48,147 nt of DNA from DATGMS01 sp040905145 (GTDB taxonomy: Bacteria; Bacteroidota; Bacteroidia; Cytophagales; Cyclobacteriaceae). A program made the position numbers and the translations under genes. Location: assembly GCA_040905145.1 (NCBI GenBank), contig JBBDSC010000064.1, positions 1 through 48,147 of the forward strand, written 5' to 3'. Positions 15,558 through 23,540 of the stretch are shown here, piece by piece (the stretch's first letter is position 1; every line of letters begins with the position of its first letter). The notes beneath the pieces were generated by a model that was not told the DNA's origin, made no database searches, and saw only the letters and a list, made by a program, of their open reading frames with translations.

Positions 15558-16538
15558 TTATTTTTTTAACCCAAGTTCTCTTAGGCGTTCATCCAGAAAT
15601 TCCCCCGCAGTAGCATCATGAAACTGTTTAGGATGGTTTTCATCTACGCAGCTTTCCAAACAGCTGAGGTTCATTTCAGACCTTGGGTGCATAAAGAACG
15701 GGATGGAAAAGCGGCTGTTTTTCATTTCCTCACGCGGTGGGTTGACTACCCGGTGGATGGTTGATTTTAATTTATTATTGGTCAACCTTTCCAGCATATC
15801 CCCAACATTCACGATCAATTGATCTGGCAGGGCAGTGATAGGGATCCATTTGCCATCTCTTCTCTGTACTTGTAGCCCATCGGCACTGGCACCCATCAAC
15901 AAGGTGATCAAATTGATGTCGCCATGCTCGGCAGCCCTCACGGCATCTGCTGGTACCTCTTCTGGTTTTTCTATGGGGAAGTAATGAATTTGCCTTAAAA
16001 TGGAATTGCCATATTTTATTTTATCCTCAAAATAATCTTTGGGCAATTCAAGGTAGAGCGCAATGGCTTGAAGCATATTTTTGCCCGCTTCCTCTATGGT
16101 CTTAAAGGCATCTAAAGCAACTGGCATAAATTCAGGGATTTCTTCAGGCCATATGTTGAGGGGGTAGGTTTCTTTAACTGGGTCTGAATCAGGGATATGG
16201 CCTAATTCCTGACCCACATGGTAGAATTCTTTCAGGTCACCCGTATCCCTACCTTTGGCATGTTCTTTTCCCTTACCGGTATAGCCTCTTTGAAAGCCTA
16301 TTTCAGGATGCTCATATTTTAATTTAATTTCATCATCCAAATTAAAAAATTCTTTAATACTCCGATAAAGCTTATCTTGAAGTTCCTGTTTTAAACCATG
16401 GTTTTTGATCGCCACAAACCCTATATTGTGGAAAGCTTGCCCCAGATTTTGCACGAAAGCTGCTTTCTTTCCCGAATCACCGGAGGTAAAGTCAGCCAAG
16501 TCCAGGGATGGAATATCGTCAAATAAAATATCACTCAT
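15558..16538 (-). CDS. Isopenicillin-N-synthase-like Fe(II)/2-oxoglutarate-dependent oxygenase
   Basis: A 326-residue non-haem iron oxygenase. The start at 16538 (MSDILFDDIPSLDLADF) is preferred over the in-frame ATG at 16559, since the family's first conserved strand follows at once. The N-terminal DIOX_N part includes AFHNIGFVAIKNHG. The iron ligands are His205 and Asp207 (AEHGDINLITLL) and His262 (STIHRVVNPP), with the 2-oxoglutarate/substrate-binding Arg276-x-Ser278 in SRFSIPFF. The substrate cannot be told from sequence; bacterial members oxidise amino acids, small peptides or hormones. It is the first gene of a pair with chrA. Confidence 0.9.
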   Translation of the reverse strand: MSDILFDDIPSLDLADFTSGDSGKKAAFVQNLGQAFHNIGFVAIKNHGLKQELQDKLYRSIKEFFNLDDEIKLKYEHPEIGFQRGYTGKGKEHAKGRDTGDLKEFYHVGQELGHIPDSDPVKETYPLNIWPEEIPEFMPVALDAFKTIEEAGKNMLQAIALYLELPKDYFEDKIKYGNSILRQIHYFPIEKPEEVPADAVRAAEHGDINLITLLMGASADGLQVQRRDGKWIPITALPDQLIVNVGDMLERLTNNKLKSTIHRVVNPPREEMKNSRFSIPFFMHPRSEMNLSCLESCVDENHPKQFHDATAGEFLDERLRELGLKK

Positions 16539-16586
16539 GTTGTTTGAATTATACTGCAATGTAATTCATTTTAAACTAAAATTAAA

Positions 16587-16594
16587 TATCTTTA
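16587..16594 (+). promoter_or_regulatory. Putative -7 element for the lipoprotein gene
   Basis: TATCTTTA differs from TAnnTTTG in one position and ends 3 bases before an ATG at 16598. Transcription would then begin at about 16599, so the downstream ATG at 16616 is the likelier start codon. Confidence 0.3.
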
Positions 16595-16615
16595 AGCATG
16601 GACAACCCGCCTATT

Positions 16616-17380
16616 ATGAAGAATTTATTGATTTATCTTTTATTAATACCGGCATTTTTAATCTTGATCTCTTGTGGAACGGAAAAAAAGGAGAAAACAA
16701 ACGAAATCCCGGTAAAGAAACCAGATGCTGAAAATGAGAAAATAACGCCCATCACTTTTGATAATTATGAAGTTATGTCGTATCCTGATGCCATAATAGA
16801 AATGTACAGCCCTTTGGGAAATGAAAATTTCAAAGAGGGCAAAATTCCTTTTGAGTTTAACATCAAGAATTATCCCTTTGGTGAAGGACTGCGGAATTTT
16901 CAGTTGCGCTTGATCATTAATGGAGACAACCCCATTAGCTATAATATGCCAATTTTTCAACGGGAATTTAAGACAGGTACCTATCGGGCAGTAGCTTATT
17001 TGATCGACGAAGAGGGAATCGCTTTGAAGGAATTTGGTAATTATGTGGACAGGGATTTTACGGTGGGTGATTCCAGACCATTTCCGGATTCAGATGAACC
17101 TCATATGGTGCTAAATTTACCTGAGGATGGCCATACTTACCAAACAGGAGAGGAGGTGATCATAGATTTTTTACTGCTGGGCGGGGCATTGAAGGAGGAT
17201 CAATTGAAATTTATTTTGTCGATTGATGGGCAGGATCGGGAAATCAAGGAGCTTGTTCCAGTAAAGGTGGAAAACCTCCCTACCGGGAATTATGATTTGG
17301 AGTTAAAATTAATTAAGGGTAACGGAGAGGAACTTTCAGGTCTCTTTACTTCGGCACGAAGGACAATAAAAGTTGAATAA
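16616..17380 (+). CDS. Putative lipoprotein of unknown function
   Basis: A 254-residue exported lipoprotein. From the ATG at 16616 it reads MKNLLIYLLLIPAFLILISC, a lipoprotein signal peptide with the lipobox LISC and the lipidated Cys at position 20. A charged linker (KKEKTNEIPVKKPDAENEK) follows, then two similar beta-rich halves: the first around YSPLGNENFKEGKIPFEF and RAVAYLIDEEG, the second around LPEDGHTYQTGEEVIIDFLL and LELKLIKGNGEEL. This pattern suggests two Ig-like modules. I do not recognise a named family. It is divergent from the oxygenase-chrA pair and convergent with comB. Confidence 0.85.
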   Translation: MKNLLIYLLLIPAFLILISCGTEKKEKTNEIPVKKPDAENEKITPITFDNYEVMSYPDAIIEMYSPLGNENFKEGKIPFEFNIKNYPFGEGLRNFQLRLIINGDNPISYNMPIFQREFKTGTYRAVAYLIDEEGIALKEFGNYVDRDFTVGDSRPFPDSDEPHMVLNLPEDGHTYQTGEEVIIDFLLLGGALKEDQLKFILSIDGQDREIKELVPVKVENLPTGNYDLELKLIKGNGEELSGLFTSARRTIKVE

Positions 17381-17532
17381 GCCTTTTACTGATGCTACAG
17401 GGATCATCAGGCTAAAGGAGATGTGTCAACAGCATAAGTCAAAAAGGGACTGTGGTAATCATTTCGGGAGCAAACCACGGGATAAAAAAAGAACTTTTGA
17501 AGTCATTCGATGGAATCGGGATGTGGGAGTAT

Positions 17533-18258
17533 TTAATTTATAGCGGCATATCTTTCCCCAACCAATTCGTTATCTATCAATTTTCCCACGATATCATATT
17601 TATCCAAGGTAAGGCAAAACCCTATATCAGCTTCTATATGGTGGTTTTGAAGTCTTTTGGCATGGGAGGCTTGGGTTAAAAAAGTAACTAAGTCTTCTTT
17701 TGTGGCCTGATAAAGTGTTTTCATCGCCAATGCTCCATCGCAGTCAAAGGTATGGCTTTGGGACAAAGCTTCTATCAATGCTCCGGCATAAAGGGAATCT
17801 TCCAGGTTAAACTTGCCTTTCCATCCGGCACAATGAATGATGACATCATTTTCTTTAAGGGATAAATAGTTGGCAGTAGCCTGCAGGTTCAAAAAAGATC
17901 CTAGTACAATTTCTGCGGAGTCGGCTTTTGATTTTTCTATGGCGAGTGTACCATTGGTGGTTGTCACGGCTATTTTTCGTCCTGCAAAGGCATTTTTTAA
18001 ATAGCTCAAAGGGGAATTGCCCAATTCAAATCCTTCTGCGGGCAGGCCATTCCTTTCCCCGGCAATAATATAGCCTTGGTTCCTGAAGTTTCGGCAGGTT
18101 TCCAGATCTTCCACGGGAATGATGGACTTTACCTGATTGGCCAAGGCGGTAACCATGGTGGAGGTAGCCCGAAAAATATCCACTACCACTATTATCTTGT
18201 CTTTTAAGTCAAATGAATGAATCAATTCAGGACTAAGGCAAACTTCTATATTTCTCAT
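17533..18258 (-). CDS. comB: 2-phosphosulfolactate phosphatase (ComB family)
   Basis: A 241-residue Mg-dependent phosphatase that hydrolyses 2-phosphosulfolactate to sulfolactate in the classic coenzyme M pathway. Family motifs are clear: VVVDIFRATSTMV, AGERNGLPAEGFELGNSP, and AVTTTNGTLAIE. In bacteria without coenzyme M the product may feed sulfolactate or cysteate chemistry; in Cytophagales a link to sulfonolipids is a possibility only. Its ATG overlaps the gcvT stop by 4 bases, so it is translated with gcvT. No comA is in the window. Confidence 0.9.
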   Translation of the reverse strand: MRNIEVCLSPELIHSFDLKDKIIVVVDIFRATSTMVTALANQVKSIIPVEDLETCRNFRNQGYIIAGERNGLPAEGFELGNSPLSYLKNAFAGRKIAVTTTNGTLAIEKSKADSAEIVLGSFLNLQATANYLSLKENDVIIHCAGWKGKFNLEDSLYAGALIEALSQSHTFDCDGALAMKTLYQATKEDLVTFLTQASHAKRLQNHHIEADIGFCLTLDKYDIVGKLIDNELVGERYAAIN

Positions 18259-19340
18259 TGTTTCAACAAGGGCAGTTTCTCTACCACTGCCCCCAGGCTT
18301 TTATTTCTAACGGAAATAGCAATATGGGTCCCTGGTTCGGCATATTTTGTTTCCACATATCCCAGGCCAATACCTATTCCCATGCTTGGGGAGAGTGTGC
18401 CTGAGGTAACTTTCCCAATTATATCACCATGGGCATTGAAGATGGGGTAATGGGCCCTCGGAATGCCTTTTTCCCTCAATATAAAGCCTACCAATTTAGA
18501 TTCCACACCATTTTCTTTCTGATTTTTCAGGTTGGCGCTGTTGATAAAATCTTTGGTAAATTTGGTGATCCATCCAAGTCCCGCTTCGATGGGAGAAGTC
18601 TCTTCTGTAATGTCGCTTCCATATAATGGATATCCCATCTCCAACCGTAAAGTATCCCTGGCACCCAGACCTATAGGTCTGATGCCCAGATCTTTTCTGG
18701 CTTCAAATATGGCATTCCACACGGTCAGAGCATCTTCATTTTTGATAAATAACTCGAATCCCCCAGCACCGGTATAACCTGTTGCGGAAATAACGACATC
18801 TTTTATGCCGGCAAATTCACCTACTTTAAAATGGTAAAACTCCATTTCGTCCAGCTGTACAGGTGTCAGGGATTGAAGTGCTTCCGCAGCTTTTGGTCCC
18901 TGAACGGCGAATAATGAGATTTGGTCAGAAATATTTTCCAGTTCTGCCCCTACCTGGTTATGAAGATTGATCCACTTCCAGTCTTTATTAGTATTGGAGG
19001 CATTCACCACCAACATGTATTCTTCTTCAGCCATTTTATAGACGATCAGGTCATCTACTATCCCCCCTTTTTCATTGGGAAAACACGAATATTGGGCCTG
19101 ACCAATTTCCAGTTCGGAAGCATCGTTGGAAGTCAGCCATTGAATTAAGGCCAAGGCATTGGGTCCTTTAACAATAAATTCGCCCATGTGTGATACATCA
19201 AAAATACCCACAGCTTTCCGCACTGTCTTATGTTCTTCTATCTCTGATGAATACCTTACCGGCATTTTGAAGCCTGCAAAGGGTATCATTTTGGCGCCCA
19301 TCTGTACATGGACATCATTGAGGGCAATTATTTTGGCCAT
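18255..19340 (-). CDS. gcvT: Glycine cleavage system T protein (aminomethyltransferase)
   Basis: Transfers the aminomethyl carbon of glycine, carried on the lipoylated H protein, to tetrahydrofolate and releases ammonia. The start at 19340 gives 361 residues and the usual short N-terminus before VQMGAKMIPFAGFKMPVRY; ATGs at 19349 and 19358 are alternatives. Motifs: VGIFDVSHMGEF, the folate-binding acidic residue region DDLIVYK, GYTGAGGFELF, GLGARDTLRLEMGYPLYG and the C-terminal VTSGTLSPSMGIGIGLGYV. It overlaps comB by 4 bases. The H and P proteins are not nearby. Confidence 0.95.
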   Translation of the reverse strand: MAKIIALNDVHVQMGAKMIPFAGFKMPVRYSSEIEEHKTVRKAVGIFDVSHMGEFIVKGPNALALIQWLTSNDASELEIGQAQYSCFPNEKGGIVDDLIVYKMAEEEYMLVVNASNTNKDWKWINLHNQVGAELENISDQISLFAVQGPKAAEALQSLTPVQLDEMEFYHFKVGEFAGIKDVVISATGYTGAGGFELFIKNEDALTVWNAIFEARKDLGIRPIGLGARDTLRLEMGYPLYGSDITEETSPIEAGLGWITKFTKDFINSANLKNQKENGVESKLVGFILREKGIPRAHYPIFNAHGDIIGKVTSGTLSPSMGIGIGLGYVETKYAEPGTHIAISVRNKSLGAVVEKLPLLKQ

Positions 19341-19411
19341 ACCTTCCATAAAAATCAAAGTTCTTGTTGGACAAAGGTAATAAATGGGGGTAAAGATTAC
19401 GAGTGGTAGAT

Positions 19412-19448
19412 AAAAAAAAGACCTCCAGGAGAAGATGGCCTTTTTTTT
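19412..19448 (-). terminator. Intrinsic terminator after the IscA-type gene
   Basis: On the minus strand, A8-GGCC pairs with GGTC-T8 (one G-U wobble) around a loop. The wobble works on the minus strand but is an A-C mismatch on the plus strand, which points to minus-strand use. It lies between the IscA-type gene (ends 19518) and gcvT (starts 19340). Confidence 0.75.
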
Positions 19449-19517
19449 ATAATAATAATTTCATCGACCTATAATCAAATAAACTAACACAATCTTTTGT
19501 GGCTGTTCGGGATAATT

Positions 19518-19844
19518 TTAAATGGAAAAACTCTCTCCACATCCGCAAGTCCTGGAGGCATTGGGATTGACAAACTGAAAACCTTTACCGTTTAATCCAT
19601 CAGTAAATTCCAAAGTGGTACCTGCCAGGTATAACAGGCTTTTCTTATCTACTATTATCTTCACTCCCTTGTCTTCAAATACATGATCGGTTTCTGACAG
19701 GCTTCCGTCAAAACCCAGATCATACATTAAACCTGAACAGCCGCCCCCCTTAACAGAAACCCTAATATTTTCGTTTTCTGTTCTTTTTTCAGCTTGTTTT
19801 AACTCCAGGATACGGTCTTTTGCTTTATCTGAGACGATGATCAT
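19518..19844 (-). CDS. A-type iron-sulfur cluster carrier (IscA/SufA/ErpA family)
   Basis: A 108-residue A-type carrier that receives and delivers Fe-S clusters. It has the three invariant Cys: one in VKGGGCSGLMYDL and two in the C-terminal CGCGESFSI. The last motif and the length are typical. The family is certain, but the exact sub-type cannot be assigned; Bacteroidota usually pair this protein with the SUF machinery, which is not in the window. It is divergent from the epimerase gene, with a -7 box at 19916-19923 and a strong terminator downstream. Confidence 0.95.
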   Translation of the reverse strand: MIIVSDKAKDRILELKQAEKRTENENIRVSVKGGGCSGLMYDLGFDGSLSETDHVFEDKGVKIIVDKKSLLYLAGTTLEFTDGLNGKGFQFVNPNASRTCGCGESFSI

Positions 19845-19915
19845 ATTGATTTTATTTTATTCTGATATTTTTAAGTAAAGACAAAACATCCTTACCTTAG
19901 AAATAATTCAACTCA

Positions 19916-19923
19916 CAAATATA
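19916..19923 (-). promoter_or_regulatory. Putative -7 element for the A-type carrier gene
   Basis: The minus strand reads TATATTTG, an exact TAnnTTTG match, which would give a leader of about 65 bases before the ATG at 19844. The element sits close to the divergent epimerase start at 19937. No clear -33 box was seen. Confidence 0.4.
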
Positions 19924-19936
19924 CGAATATAAACCC

Positions 19937-20341
19937 ATGAGAAAAATTGAACATTTGGGAATAGCGGTTAAAAATCTTGAAAAATCAAGTATATTATTTA
20001 CAAAACTACTGGGAAGTGAATCCTACAAAGAAGAAAGGGTGGGCGGAGAGGGGGTTCGCACTTCTTTTTTTCTTATCGGCGATACGAAAGTGGAATTATT
20101 GGAAGCCACCCGTCCTGAAAGTCCCATCGCTAAATTTATTGATAAAAGATCAGAAGGGATCCATCACATAGCCTTTGAGGTAGAAGATATCCAAAAAGAG
20201 GTGGAAAGATTAAAGGGAGAAGGATTTGAAATCCTTAATGAGGAGCCAAAAGATGGAGCGGACAACAAATTAGTTGTATTTTTGCATCCAAGAACTACCA
20301 ATGGGGTATTGGTGGAGCTATGTCAGGAGAAGAGAGGGTGA
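19937..20341 (+). CDS. mce: Methylmalonyl-CoA epimerase
   Basis: Interconverts (2R)- and (2S)-methylmalonyl-CoA, linking propionyl-CoA carboxylation to methylmalonyl-CoA mutase and succinyl-CoA. It is a 134-residue vicinal-oxygen-chelate protein with the metal ligands in the expected places: His in KIEHLGIAV, His in GIHHIAFEV and Glu in VLVELCQ, plus KVELLEATRPESPIAKFI. Length and start are standard. It is followed by thiL on the same strand after 130 bases of AT-rich sequence. Confidence 0.95.
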   Translation: MRKIEHLGIAVKNLEKSSILFTKLLGSESYKEERVGGEGVRTSFFLIGDTKVELLEATRPESPIAKFIDKRSEGIHHIAFEVEDIQKEVERLKGEGFEILNEEPKDGADNKLVVFLHPRTTNGVLVELCQEKRG

Positions 20342-20359
20342 AATAGGAAGGCAGGAGAG

Positions 20360-20425
20360 AAGCCCATATACCATGTACATTGTATATACGATATACTACA
20401 TACCAAATACTTAGCACTTTTTCAC
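20360..20425. repeat. Short AT-rich stretch of TATAC/TACAT-like repeats
   Basis: Between mce and thiL the sequence carries repeated short units (CATATACC, GTATATACGATATAC, CATACC). A few bases further on, ATGAGCGAAA appears twice (around 20435 and 20472), the second being the thiL start. Function unknown; it could be a decayed repeat or a local duplication. Confidence 0.35.
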
Positions 20426-20471
20426 CGATCACCAATGAGCGAAAGATTTTATATAAACAGAAATAATTACC

Positions 20472-21500
20472 ATGAGCGAAAAGAGAACAGAGATAGGTGA
20501 ATTAGGGGAGTTTGGCCTGATAGAGAAATTAAGTCAAAGTATCAGCATTAAACACAAAGATACCCTTCGGGGAATAGGGGATGATGCAGCGGTACTGGAC
20601 GCGGGCGATAAGGTAAAAGTGGTGACCACGGATCTTTTACTGGAGGGGGTACATTTTAATTTGTCTTATGCGCCTTTACATCATGTGGGTTTTAAAGCGG
20701 TGGCGGTGAATATTTCTGATGTGGCAGCCATGAATGCCATTCCAAAACAAATTACCGTAAGCATTGCCCTTTCCAATCGCTTCTCGGTAGAAGCCGTTGA
20801 GGCATTTTATTTAGGAATCAATGCGGCTGCCGAACATTACAACGTAGATGTAATTGGGGGGGATACCACCTCTTCCCAATCAGGGTTGGTTATTTCTATC
20901 ACTGCTATCGGAGAGGTGGAAAAAGGTAAGGAAGTGTACAGATCCGGCGCTAAAGTCAATGATATTATCTGTGCCACGGGGGATTTGGGGGGCGCCCTGA
21001 TGGGTCTGCAGGTATTGGAAAGGGAGAAAGAAGTATTTATGGCGGATCCCAATATGAAACCTGAACTGAATAAGTATGCTTATGTGACAGGCCGGCAGCT
21101 TAAGCCGGATGCCAGAATGGATATAATCCATGAATTAAGAGACCTAGGAGTAGTGCCCACTAGCATGCTGGATATATCAGATGGATTGTCTTCAGAGTTA
21201 TTTCATATATGTAAACAATCCAAGGTGGGCGTATTGATCTATGAAGATAAGTTGCCCATTGACAAACAAACCTATGATACGGCCGTTGAGTTTGGCATCG
21301 ACCCGATTACTTGTGTTTTAAATGGGGGGGAAGATTACGAACTGCTCTTTACCATCAGCCAGGAAGATTTCCATAAGCTTGAAAAACATCGGGATATCCA
21401 TTTTATAGGACATGTGAGGGAAGAAAAAGAAGGGAGATTTATGGTAACCAAAGGTGAAACGGCGGTGGAACTAAAAGCGCAGGGATGGAAGCACTTTTGA
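20472..21500 (+). CDS. thiL: Thiamine-monophosphate kinase
   Basis: Phosphorylates thiamine monophosphate to the active cofactor thiamine diphosphate with ATP. At 342 residues it matches the family. Motifs: RGIGDDAAVLDAGDKVKVVTTD with LLLEGVHFNLSY, metal- and phosphate-binding VDVIGGDTTSS, GDLGGALMGL, DISDGLSSEL, and VLNGGEDYELLFT. The start at 20472 (MSEKRTEIGELGEFGLIEKL) is the normal N-terminus. Other thiamine genes are absent from the window. It converges on the 124-residue unknown gene across a palindromic repeat. Confidence 0.96.
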   Translation: MSEKRTEIGELGEFGLIEKLSQSISIKHKDTLRGIGDDAAVLDAGDKVKVVTTDLLLEGVHFNLSYAPLHHVGFKAVAVNISDVAAMNAIPKQITVSIALSNRFSVEAVEAFYLGINAAAEHYNVDVIGGDTTSSQSGLVISITAIGEVEKGKEVYRSGAKVNDIICATGDLGGALMGLQVLEREKEVFMADPNMKPELNKYAYVTGRQLKPDARMDIIHELRDLGVVPTSMLDISDGLSSELFHICKQSKVGVLIYEDKLPIDKQTYDTAVEFGIDPITCVLNGGEDYELLFTISQEDFHKLEKHRDIHFIGHVREEKEGRFMVTKGETAVELKAQGWKHF

Positions 21501-21525
21501 TTTTCGGGTATTGACAAACAGTTAT

Positions 21526-21620
21526 TTAACCACAAGGGTCACAAAATTTTCTTCGTGTTCCTTGTGCATTTCCAGTGTTCCTTGTGGTTAAAATTTTTTA
21601 CCACGAGAGGCACAAAGATT
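21526..21620. repeat. Palindromic CACAAGG/CCTTGTG intergenic repeat element
   Basis: A perfect 12-bp inverted repeat, TTAACCACAAGG (21526-21537) and CCTTGTGGTTAA (21580-21591), encloses two direct copies of GTGTTCCTTGTG (from 21555 and 21576). A related CCACGAGAGGCACAAAG follows at 21602-21618. This pattern is like the dispersed CACAAAG-type palindromes found between genes in many bacteria. It lies between convergent genes and may act as a terminator. Confidence 0.7.
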
Positions 21621-21642
21621 TCGGGCTTCCGTCTTCCCTTCC

Positions 21643-22017
21643 TCAATCATTGGGATAAGGCACATAGACAAAGCTGGTGAAATCCTGGTCCACCACGAAC
21701 AAGCAACAGAATTCATCTGGATCCTTATAACTTTTATAAAATTCTTCAAGGGCTTTTTCCTCAATTAATTTCCGCTGGACAAACTCATCCAGATAGGTAA
21801 TGTAGTAATTCCAGTCTATGTTCATTTCCTGATTCCCCAGTAAAAGCTGGCCAATGGGTTGATCTGTTTTGCTGATAGGGAAAATGGGATAATCGGAAAA
21901 TTTCCTGGCCCTGACCTGATAGGAAGCCTCTTTCAAGGTATCGCAAATTTTTATAAAATCCGTGGTGATGGTGCCCAGGTATTTACCGCTTAATTCGGGA
22001 TCGTTTTCGTCTCTCAT
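21643..22017 (-). CDS. Conserved small protein of unknown function, coupled to rlmD
   Basis: A 124-residue soluble, acidic protein that I do not recognise as a named family. It is well-formed: TDFIKICDTLKEASYQVRARKF, then PIGQLLLGNQEMNIDWNYYITYLDEFV, and a hydrophobic C-terminal strand pair DEFCCLFVVDQDFTSFVYVPYP. No signal peptide or membrane helix. Its ATG overlaps the rlmD stop by 4 bases, so it is translated from the same message. That linkage hints at a housekeeping role, but no function can be given. Confidence 0.8.
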   Translation of the reverse strand: MRDENDPELSGKYLGTITTDFIKICDTLKEASYQVRARKFSDYPIFPISKTDQPIGQLLLGNQEMNIDWNYYITYLDEFVQRKLIEEKALEEFYKSYKDPDEFCCLFVVDQDFTSFVYVPYPND

Positions 22018-23423
22018 GATGGTTTTCTGGTTAATAATACTACATTTTCTACATGGTAGGTTTGCGGGAACATATCCACTGGTTGAATGTTGGCTACATC
22101 ATATTTCTCCGCCATCAGTGCCACGTCCCTTGCCTGTGTAGCAGGATTGCAGCTGACATAAACAATTTTTGGGGCAGCCAAATTGAGCAGCATTTTCACC
22201 ACATCCTCATGCATACCGGCCCTAGGTGGATCAGTAATGATGACATCCGGTACAGCATGTTGGGCCATAAACTCTTCATTCAATACATCTTTCATGTCAC
22301 CTGCATAAAACAAGGTGTTGACCAAATCGTTCACTTTGGCATTTAGCTTGGCATCTTCTATAGCGGCCTCCACATAATCAATTCCTATGACCTGTTTGGA
22401 ATTTTTAGCGACAAAATTGGCAATAGTCCCGGTGCCGGTATATAAATCATACACCACTTCATCCCCCTTTAAATCAGCAAATTCCCGGGCTACTTTGTAC
22501 AATTGGTAGGCCTGCTCAGAATTGGTTTGGTAAAAGGACTTTGGTCCGATCCTGAAATCAAGCCCTTCCATTTTCTCTGTGATGAAATCCTGGCCCGCAT
22601 AAGTATGAACTTCCAAATCATTGAAAGTTTCATTTTTTTTCAAGTTCAGGATATAAAGCAAGGAGGTGACTTGGGGGAAAGTTTCCTGAAGGAAACGCAT
22701 TGTTTTTTCTATGGATTCAGTAGCATCTGCGCCAAATTGAACTATGGCCATGGTTTCTCCTGTACTCGTGGTGCGGATGATCAAATTTCGCAATACGCCT
22801 TTCTGCTCCCTTATATCGTAAAAACTGATGTCATTATCCAGCGCAAATTTTCGGAGCCGGTTTCTTATGTCATTGGAAATCCCCCCTTGCAGGTAACAAT
22901 GTTGGATATCAACGATCTTGTCAAAACGTTTCGGAACATGAAAACCTAAGGCATTTCTCTCAAATTCCTCCCCTGTATCAATCTCTTCCTTGGTCAACCA
23001 GCGGTTGTCTGAAAAAGTAAAATCCAATTTATTTCTATAGTATTGGGTAGCCGATGATCCAATAATTGGCCTAACTTCCGGGATCGGGATTTTGGCAATC
23101 CTTTCAAATTGATCCACTACTTGTTGCCATTTAAAGTTGAGTTGTGTTCCATAGTTGATATGCTGCCATTTACAGCCCCCGCATACACCGAAATGTTCAC
23201 AGAAAGGGTCAACCCTGTCTTTGGAATATTGATGGATTTTGATGGCTTCCCCTTCCATAAAGCTGCTTTTCCCACGGGTGACCCTTACATCTACTACATC
23301 CCCAGGAGCAACATTTGGTATGAAAACCACTTTCCCATCATAATGTGCAACACTTTTCCCTTCAGCGGCTATTCTTTCAACCTTTAGATTTTCTAAAACC
23401 TGGTTTTTTAATTTTCTCGACAT
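22014..23423 (-). CDS. rlmD: 23S rRNA (uracil-5-)-methyltransferase RlmD
   Basis: SAM-dependent enzyme that methylates C5 of a uridine in 23S rRNA (U1939 in E. coli). At 469 residues it has an N-terminal TRAM domain (about 10-70), an Fe-S cluster region with DPFCEHFGVCGGCKWQH and a further Cys in IQHCYLQGG, a SAM site VYDLYTGTGTIANFVA, and the catalytic DPPRAGMH and YVSCNPATQARD, whose Cys is the nucleophile. The specific base is inferred from the RlmD/RumA group; RlmC-type specificity is less likely given the TRAM domain and Fe-S site. It precedes the unknown gene with a 4-base overlap. Confidence 0.93.
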   Translation of the reverse strand: MSRKLKNQVLENLKVERIAAEGKSVAHYDGKVVFIPNVAPGDVVDVRVTRGKSSFMEGEAIKIHQYSKDRVDPFCEHFGVCGGCKWQHINYGTQLNFKWQQVVDQFERIAKIPIPEVRPIIGSSATQYYRNKLDFTFSDNRWLTKEEIDTGEEFERNALGFHVPKRFDKIVDIQHCYLQGGISNDIRNRLRKFALDNDISFYDIREQKGVLRNLIIRTTSTGETMAIVQFGADATESIEKTMRFLQETFPQVTSLLYILNLKKNETFNDLEVHTYAGQDFITEKMEGLDFRIGPKSFYQTNSEQAYQLYKVAREFADLKGDEVVYDLYTGTGTIANFVAKNSKQVIGIDYVEAAIEDAKLNAKVNDLVNTLFYAGDMKDVLNEEFMAQHAVPDVIITDPPRAGMHEDVVKMLLNLAAPKIVYVSCNPATQARDVALMAEKYDVANIQPVDMFPQTYHVENVVLLTRKPS

Positions 23424-23540
23424 AAAGGGCGAAATTACGAATTTTATTAAAATTGTCTTTGCTTATCCGGATTGCTTCGGGGAATAATTAGGACGATCTA
23501 TTCTGAAATCATTATATTTAGGCTCAAGCAATATATACAG

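Noticed and set aside
17381..17532. A small gene between the lipoprotein and comB
   Set aside because: The 152 bases hold no start with a good frame and no recognisable motif; convergent 3' ends explain the gap.
22503..22949. Plus-strand frame of 148 codons within rlmD
   Set aside because: Antisense to the catalytic part of rlmD; no family resemblance.
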